A stretch of 12,672 nt of DNA from Dictyocoela muelleri (lineage: Eukaryota; Microsporidia). The notes beneath the pieces are model-generated. The model was not told the DNA's origin and searched no databases. It worked only from the letters and a program-made list of their open reading frames with translations. A program made the position numbers and the translations under genes. Location of the stretch: the NCBI GenBank assembly GCA_016256075.1, contig SDVU01000520.1, forward strand, positions 1 through 12,672, read 5' to 3'. Shown here in pieces: positions 7,213-12,672 of this stretch. Each line of letters starts with the position of its first letter. Positions within the stretch are counted from its first letter, which is position 1.

Positions 7213-7740
7213 TAGGTCTTAAAACACAAACAGGTGCTCCAATATAACACCAACTTATATTTTATATTGGCTCAGTATGTTTCATTTATTTTACCTCTTT
7301 TTAGATATCTTCTAAAGGCCTTCTATTATCTTTAACAAATTTAGAAATTTCCATTCTTTCTATTGCGAGTATGTGAGTATATTTTTCTTCATTAATATAG
7401 AAATATCTCATGATATAGTTTACATTAAAATTATTCTTATTAAAGAAAAAATGAAAATTTAAAAAAAAACAAAAGGTGATAATTTTTTACTAACTATTGA
7501 AGAATCATTAAATAAATTACAAAAAAAAATTACAAAAACTACTTCTCTATGCTTTTGACAAATTATACTGTTCATTATTTTTGATAATTGTTTCTTTATC
7601 ACATTTAATACAGCTTTCAGTTTCGGGAATTATTTAAAGGGCCTGTAATAGCTTTATAGTATTTATGTTATTAGATATTTCGATAAAAAATTTGTTGTCT
7701 GTAGCTCGATTGCAACGTTTTAACATAGGGGTAAAAAAAT
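7213..7740 (-). pseudogene. ISXO2/IS1595-like transposase relic 2, N-terminal half
   Basis: Reading on the minus strand starts at a Met at 7726 (M-L-K-R-C-N-R). It passes K-F-F-I-E-I-S-N-N-I and reaches a zinc-ribbon start, E-S-C-I-K-C-D, with Cys codons at 7612-7610 and 7603-7601, followed by K-A-stop-R-S-S-F-C-N where the family has W-R-C-x-x-C-N. Between 7411 and 7301 an open stretch contains R-M-E-I-S-K-F-V-K-D-N-R-R-P-L-E-D-I, matching the family's V-E-I-D-E-S-K-F...N-R-G-R with the first catalytic Asp changed to Glu. About 90 further bases before the MITE are not explained by the family and may be another small insertion. It is inactive. Confidence 0.65.
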
Positions 7741-7759
7741 ATTTTTTCTAAGTTTGCTT

Positions 7760-8083
7760 AAGTTGTTTTCTCGAATTAGTCATAATCTTTTCAACATAGT
7801 ATTCGTCATCTAGAGAAGTATAGAGCATTATTCTTATTTGAAATAAGCTTGAAAGGACGAGATAAACTTATATATATAATAAGCCTTAAACCGCTTGTCT
7901 CTGAGTATATATAAAAAATGCTGTGCTGCAGCATTTTATATATACTCAGAGACAAGCGATGTAAGGATTATTATATATATAAGTTTATACCGTTTTTTCA
8001 AGCTTATTTCAAATAAGAATAATGTTCTCTCCTCCTCTAGATGACGAATTCTATATTGAACAGATGATGGCTAACCCGTTGTA
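7760..8083 (-). repeat. foldback terminal repeat, right
   Basis: Nearly perfect inverted repeat with arms from 7776 inward and from 8074 inward. The arms share ATTCTTATTTGAAATAAGCT, itself palindromic, and the core hairpin pairs CGCTTGTCTCTGAGTATATA (from 7891) with its complement ending near 7958 around a PstI-like CTGCAG. The whole block is an inverted, shorter relative of 5806-6452. Transcripts across it would form a long hairpin. Confidence 0.85.
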
Positions 8084-8280
8084 GAACCGAAAAAAAAAGA
8101 ATTAAAGGATCTTTCTCGTTTTTCCCTCATGATAAAAAAACGGGATATATAATTAAATTTACAATTTATTTTAATATAAAAATGGAAAAAAAAACGGCCT
8201 CAAACTAAAATGGAAAAAAAGGTTCAGATTCAAATTAAATTCTAATATGGAGCAATTGGTTCAGTATTACGCATAAACTC

Positions 8281-9250
8281 GAAAATATTTTGAATTGTCA
8301 ATTCATGATCCAAACAAACTTTCATTACAAAGAGCTATAAAATTTTAATTTATTATCTAAATATGCAAAAATAAATTCCTTTTCACTCGATATAATAACT
8401 TTATTAAGGTCAAAAAAAGACGGCAATATCGAAAAACACAATTTACAATAAAGCATAAGAATATATCTCTAATAATTGGCATGAAAAATACTATATAACT
8501 AAATATTTTATTGAGAACATCTTTAAGAAGACATATTGTCATAAATACGCGACATAGTGAATCGTATAGTGTATATTTAGTTTTTTTTAGTGATTTTAAG
8601 ACAAAATTAAAGCTAATTAGTAAAAAAAAATATAATAGAAAAAACGTTTTAAAATTAATAAAACTAATTTTTACATCAAAAAGCTTATAATAAATAGTAT
8701 GTTATTAATAAAAAATGTCAAGCAATATAAAATACGTAGTAAAATCAGCCTATGGAAGAAATATATTAGAAAAGAAGAGTGAACTTTGATATTGAGAAAT
8801 CTAAAAAACCAAAATATTTTTTAAAGTATAAAATTTTGCGGATTAATGTTTTATATAAAGCTATGAGAAGAGCCTGATGACGGAGAACTTCTTTAGTTAA
8901 TAATTAAATATTAAAATTCGATTTTTGTAAATTAAGATCATAAATCATTTAATTATGGATAATTTTAGTGGGTATGAAATCATAACAGCATAAATATAGA
9001 AACTTAATTTCTTATTTTCAATATCTTCAGTAATACAACCATTTGACGATGGCATAATTCACTCATTTAAATAGAACTTCAAATTATTTTAAACGTAAGT
9101 TAAGACACGCAATGCAAAAATAAACATTTTTAACAGTCGGAAATTTCTTTTAAAAATATTTTATGTGTAATAAACTAAGAAGGAAATGCATTTGATCGAT
9201 AAAAAGTTCTCTTATTTTTTAATTGTTGAAGAAAAATCAATATTTTTAAC
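8281..9250 (+). pseudogene. pogo/Tigger-like (CENP-B-type DDE) transposase relic
   Basis: The best-supported part is 8654-9074. I-N-K-T-N-F-Y-I-K-K-L (8654-8686) sits where the family has N-x-D-E-T-G/A-L-F-Y-K-L, with the first Asp-Glu lost. E-K-S-K-K-P-K-Y-F-L-K-Y-K-I-L (from about 8790) fits I-G-K-S-x-K-P-R-C-F-K-N. L-M-T-E-N-F-F-S (about 8874-8897) fits W-M-T-x-x-x-F. L-I-M-D-N-F-S-G-Y has Asp at 8958-8960. V-I-Q-P-F-D-D-G-I-I-H-S-F-K (9030-9071) is the family's L-Q-P-L-D-Q-G-I-I-x-S-F-K with Asp at 9045-9047. Many stops and frameshifts show long decay. Open pieces at 8341-8451 and 8459-8551 may be the DNA-binding N-terminus, but I cannot match them. No terminal repeats are seen. Confidence 0.7.
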
Positions 9251-9423
9251 ATTGTGTATTTAACTTGGTTGGTTTTAGAAAACTTACGATAAATAGAATT
9301 ATTTTTAACCATCGTATTTATCTAATTTCCCACATTATTTATTTATTCATGAAACACCGTATCAACGAATAACCAGTAACAACAAACATTACGATACATA
9401 ATATGTTTCTTACCGACCTTTTC

Positions 9424-9511
9424 ATTATTATTGACACCAAATTTTATTAATATTGACACCTAATTTTATTATTATTGATACCAAATTTTATTATTATTGA
9501 CACCAAATTTT
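9424..9511 (+). repeat. mariner left array, four 22-bp units
   Basis: Units at 9424, 9446, 9468 and 9490, each ATTATTATTGACACCAAATT plus TT with few changes; a fifth, degenerate unit follows. They are inverted relative to 10697-10804. Probably iterated transposase binding sites. Confidence 0.9.
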
Positions 9512-9597
9512 ATTTTTTTGAACACAAAAAATCCCATTTAAATTTTTTAAAAATCCATTTTTTTAAAAGAGCTTTAATTGAATAAAATCCTGAAAAG

Positions 9598-10661
9598 CTA
9601 AAGCTTTTTCAATCCAGGTTCGCCTGTGTCTAAAATACTCTTCCATAGAAAATTTATTTTCGTAAATACACTTTCAATAACATTATTAATAGAGTTTCTG
9701 TCTGGAAAATTTCCAGTTAGTCTTACACGATTCTTTAGACATAAAAAATTTCATCGATAGGATTGAGCTGTGGTGAATAAGGTGATAAAAACTTCAATAT
9801 ATAGTTTTTTATAAAAGAGATCTCTTTACTACTGCTGTTTTGTGTATAGAAGCATTATCCATTATTAATAACTTGTATGTGTTTAATTCTAAATCTAGTA
9901 GCTTTTTTATTGATGAATTCTAAAACGTCAGTGGATTTGAAACACCTAAGCATAATCTTGTAATCTAAAACACCGGATAAAGTAATTACACATAGAACAG
10001 AAAGATTTATACCTTTTGAGTTAGACCACGTTGAAATTACTTTGTATTTTTTGGCGAATACCCCATTTTTTGGTAATAATGTAAGTTAAACCAAGTTTCA
10101 TCAATAAAAATTATCTGGCTATCATTAATTGAAACTGAGGAACTGGTGTATTGAGCTTCACATTTTTATTATCATTACTATTTCTATTTAATGGTACTAA
10201 TGTAAGGAACTTTCTTGTATATCCATTTTTTATAGCAATTATACATATAGTAAATCTCGAATAAGAACCATTTCTATTTAATTCTCTCATTTTTTCAAAT
10301 ATATCCGATAACCTGATACATGTATTTAGCTCAAATTCTGTTGCAATGTACTTCTTTTCAAACGATAATTTTTTAAGATTGCAACTTCTTTTTTCACCGG
10401 CTGTCTTTAACTGAGACAAATCGTTAAACTCACCTGAAAGATATCGTTTATAGATTCTGATAAGAGTACTTTTTGAAATTTCTGAAAGTGGAAACATGTA
10501 TTTGAATAAAAACTTGATTTTATTGAGATTTAGAAACCATTCTACCATGTTTTTTGTAAGTGTCTGTCTTTTTTCCATTCAGAATTACCAGTGTTTTCGG
10601 ATGTATCGACTGCTATAGTCTCAGCTAAGTTAGGATCATTTTCTTCTGGGAACGATTTCAT
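9598..10661 (-). pseudogene. mariner-like transposase, broken
   Basis: IS630-Tc1-mariner type DDE transposase. The start is at 10661 (M-K-S-F-P-E-E-N-D-P). One frameshift near 10575 leads into a 155-codon open run (10578-10111) with the helix-turn-helix region (I-S-K-S-T-L-I-R-I-Y-K-R-Y) and L-V-P-L-N-R-N-S. A second frameshift precedes I-I-F-I-D-E-T-W-F-N, with the first Asp at 10102-10100. L-L-I-M-D-N-A-S-I-H has the second Asp at 9859-9857. S-P-Y-S-P-Q-L-N-P-I-D-E has Asp at 9755-9753, 34 residues after the second once an indel is allowed for. IS630-type relatives usually carry Glu (N-P-I-E) here. The end is D-T-G-E-P-G-L-K-K-L then TAG 9600-9598. About four to six indels and stops make it inactive. 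Confidence 0.8.
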
Positions 10662-10696
10662 TTTGAGGGGTGATTTTTTCTAGAAAAAAAATATTT

Positions 10697-10804
10697 TGTC
10701 AATAATAATCAAATTTGATGTCAATAATAATGAAATTTGGTGTCAATAATAATGAAATTTGGTGTCAATAATAATGAAATTTGGTGTCAATAATAATGAA
10801 AAAG
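10697..10804 (+). repeat. mariner right array, five 22-bp units
   Basis: Units start at 10697, 10719, 10741, 10763 and 10785 (the last partial), each TGTCAATAATAATGAAATTT plus GG with few changes. They are the inverted counterpart of 9424-9511. Three middle units are identical, so the array expanded or was homogenised recently. Confidence 0.9.
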
Positions 10805-10869
10805 TCTGTAATATGTATCATGTTGTAAATCTAAAACTATTTTAATAATTAAGTATCTAACATTCACCC

Positions 10870-12672
10870 GGTTTAAACAATTTGAATTTTATGCCTTGTG
10901 ATTTTTCTCCCATCTAATAAATCTATTTCATAACAGCTAGATCCCACATTCCTAACAATTGTACCTTCATTTTCAAATTCTTTCTCCATTTTCGAATATT
11001 GTATCTCATTTTAGATAAAAACTCGATCATTAATATTAAATAGTTCTTTTATCCTTTTAGATTATGCTTTTATAAATTATTCGTTATATTTATCTTGGTA
11101 ACATATAATTTTGCTTTTATTAAAGTCTTTCGTTGCATCGTTTGATGACATATTAATTCCTAGGTGAAAAATTTCATTATATTTTATAACTATACCTTGC
11201 AATTTATGTTTTACATTACCACCAACTTTCTTAAGTGAATTGCGTATTGTTCGGTTAAGTCTTTCAATTCTTTCGTTACTCGCATGTTAATGCGTAATAT
11301 TGAGTTTATGATTAACTATTTTCTCTTTACACCAATTATCAACCTTCAAATTGGAAAATTCACGCCCGTTATTCGTTAATAAACCTTTGAATTTTGAATT
11401 TTAAATTTCGGCTAAACAACTTCGAGAAATAAATAACATTTTCAGGTTTCTCTGAACTTATATACTTATTATATAATTTTCTTGAAAAGTAATCAATTAA
11501 ATTCTAACCCATCACATTCTTTTTGATTACAAAAATATCACAGGCTTCTCCTTCGTTCACGAAGCCTGTTTTGATAAAATTGAATCTACTTTTAATTTTA
11601 ATATCATACATTTTACAAATGCTTGATGTATCTGAAATTTGCTTTAGTTTATGTTTGGAAATTTTTATACTTGCATCATTAAGTCGTTTCATTATATTTT
11701 TCTTATGATAATAATTCACATGTCTTTTTAAAATTTCTGCTGAATTTGTTTCAAAAGTATCCTTTTCGGTGCATTTTGTTTGTTTCATATTTTCAATATC
11801 TTCAATATATCTACTAAAAGCATCGGCTTTTTCTAAATCTTTTTCAGGTTTATGGAAGATTTTAAAAGTGAATCTATCAAGTCTATCAATCCATCGAATA
11901 ATTTTTGGAGTGCCATCTCTTTCTGATTATGGATTTTCTCTATAGGTTTATGATCCGTAATAAAATTAAATTCTCTACCTAGAAGTAAATATTGAAACTT
12001 TTCTACTGCCCAAATTATCGCCAAAAATTCCTTTTCGGTGATTGTATAGTTATTCTCTGCTTTCTTTAATAACCGTGATATATAAGCTATCTGCTTATTT
12101 TAAGGGCTTAAAATAGCACCTAGGCTTACATTAGAAGCATCTGTCTCTAATGTAAAATTCTCATTCAGATCGGGTATATTCAATTCTAGATATTTAGACC
12201 AATTCGATTTTAATTCATCAAAACATTTATTGTGTTTTTATTCCCAGACAAAATTTTTGTTTTCCAGAAATTCATAAAGAGGTTTTGCTTTCTCTGATAA
12301 ATTCGGAATGAACAATCTATCATAATCAATACATCCTAAGAACTTCCTGACATCTCTTTTATTCTTAGGTACTTTAATATTACAAATACCTTCTGAGCGT
12401 TTTAAAATAGGATTTGTTGTATTTAATGATATATTAATTCTAGAAAATTACCACTTTCCCTTTTTAAATGACTCTTTTCGTGATTTATTTTTAGACCATA
12501 TTCTTTAAGTCTTTTTAATACTAATTTTAAATTTTCATCATGTTCATTCTCGCTTTTGCCAAATATCGATATCATCTAAATATGAGTATCATTTTTGGTA
12601 CTACTCCGGTCAACACCCTCAAAAATTTTTGTTGGAAATTTTATAAAATATATACATATAGTAGTATTTTTA
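10870..12672 (-). mobile_element. Ty3/gypsy retroelement fossil (pol), broken
   Basis: Remains of a Ty3/gypsy (Metaviridae) pol region on the minus strand, running off the right edge. The order of parts is reverse transcriptase (about 12170-12672, with the Y-L-D-D-I active-site motif near 12565-12585), RNase H (about 11830-12170, with L-E-T-D-A-S and F-I-T-D-H-K-P), and integrase (about 10870-11790), whose C-terminal module ends near 10870. This RT-RNase H-integrase order is diagnostic of Ty3/gypsy as against Ty1/copia. It is broken, with roughly ten interruptions, and appears old. No LTR, primer-binding site, gag or protease is visible; the left LTR would be expected just below 10870, next to or beyond the mariner-like element. 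Confidence 0.85.

Larger units (their letters stand above)
5806..8083. mobile_element. ISXO2-like (Merlin-type) transposon with foldback termini
   Basis: A decayed DNA transposon of about 2.3 kb inferred from three facts. The blocks at 5806-6452 and 7760-8083 are related and mutually inverted. Their outer ends match (CTACGATGGGTTAGCC on the left against CTACAACGGGTTAGCC read inward from the right), and so do their inner ends (AAAACAACTTA on both). An ISXO2-like transposase relic on the minus strand fills the space between them and is split by a MITE. No target duplication was found at the outer edges. Alternatively the two blocks are independent foldback insertions that happen to flank the gene. 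Confidence 0.55.
9413..10808. mobile_element. mariner-like (IS630-Tc1 superfamily) transposon
   Basis: A 1396-bp element flanked by TA on both sides (9411-9412 and 10809-10810), the target duplication expected of this superfamily. The termini are inverted: CCGACCTTTTCATTATTATT on the left against CAGACTTTTTCATTATTATT read inward from the right. Inverted arrays of 22-bp units follow at each end, enclosing one minus-strand transposase gene with several breaks. Outside the TA, GATACATA (9393-9400) and TATGTATC (10812-10819) are also inverted, which may be chance. It lies between the pogo-like relic and the Ty3/gypsy fossil. Confidence 0.85.

Noticed and set aside
8357-8542. 61-codon minus-strand open frame
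   Set aside because: It is hydrophobic, low in complexity and antisense to coding-like pieces near the pogo-like relic.
9424-9511. Possible CRISPR array from regularly spaced repeats
   Set aside because: The 22-bp units are directly adjacent with no unique spacers, and they are mirrored at the other end of a transposon.
11523-11708. 61-codon forward open frame
   Set aside because: It is antisense to the Ty3/gypsy fossil and has no independent support.

Overview
The window is a very AT-rich stretch of eukaryotic DNA made almost entirely of transposable elements. I recognise no host gene, tRNA, rRNA, riboswitch or CRISPR array. At least five DNA-transposon families are present: MULE with a FLYWCH-type finger, ISXO2/IS1595-like (Merlin type), pogo/Tigger-like, IS630-Tc1-mariner-like, and a palindromic MITE. 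There is also a Ty3/gypsy retroelement fossil. This mix, with compact intronless transposases and extreme AT bias, fits a transposon-rich microsporidian genome. That assignment is an inference; nothing here proves the taxon.

Layout from left to right. Positions 1-340 hold no gene I recognise. A decayed MULE transposase lies at 341-1697 (+), followed by a cluster of short inverted GTGGCGAAATT motifs at 1760-1847, then the C-terminal third of a second decayed MULE at 1962-2310 (+). After an AT-rich spacer, the first half of an ISXO2-like transposase relic runs from 2952 to about 3355 (+). It is interrupted by a younger MULE (about 3365-5451) whose 402-420 codon transposase on the minus strand is almost whole. 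The second half of the relic resumes at 5452-5806.

From about 5806 to 8083 lies what I read as a second, complete but decayed ISXO2-like transposon. Its minus-strand transposase relic (about 7740 to 6460) is bracketed by two long, mutually inverted terminal repeats, and each of these is itself a foldback palindrome. A 361-bp palindromic MITE (6844-7204) with a perfect 8-bp target duplication, TTAAATTC, sits inside the transposase. Next come a pogo/Tigger-like relic (about 8281-9250, +), a mariner-like element with TA target duplications and inverted arrays of 22-bp repeats (9413-10808, transposase on minus), and a broken Ty3/gypsy pol fossil (10870 to the window end, minus).

The genes do not form a pathway. 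The window is a nested record of successive insertions. The ISXO2-like, first MULE, pogo-like and Ty3/gypsy copies are old and broken. The 3365-5451 MULE, the MITE and the mariner-like element look younger, since their terminal repeats and target duplications are still visible.
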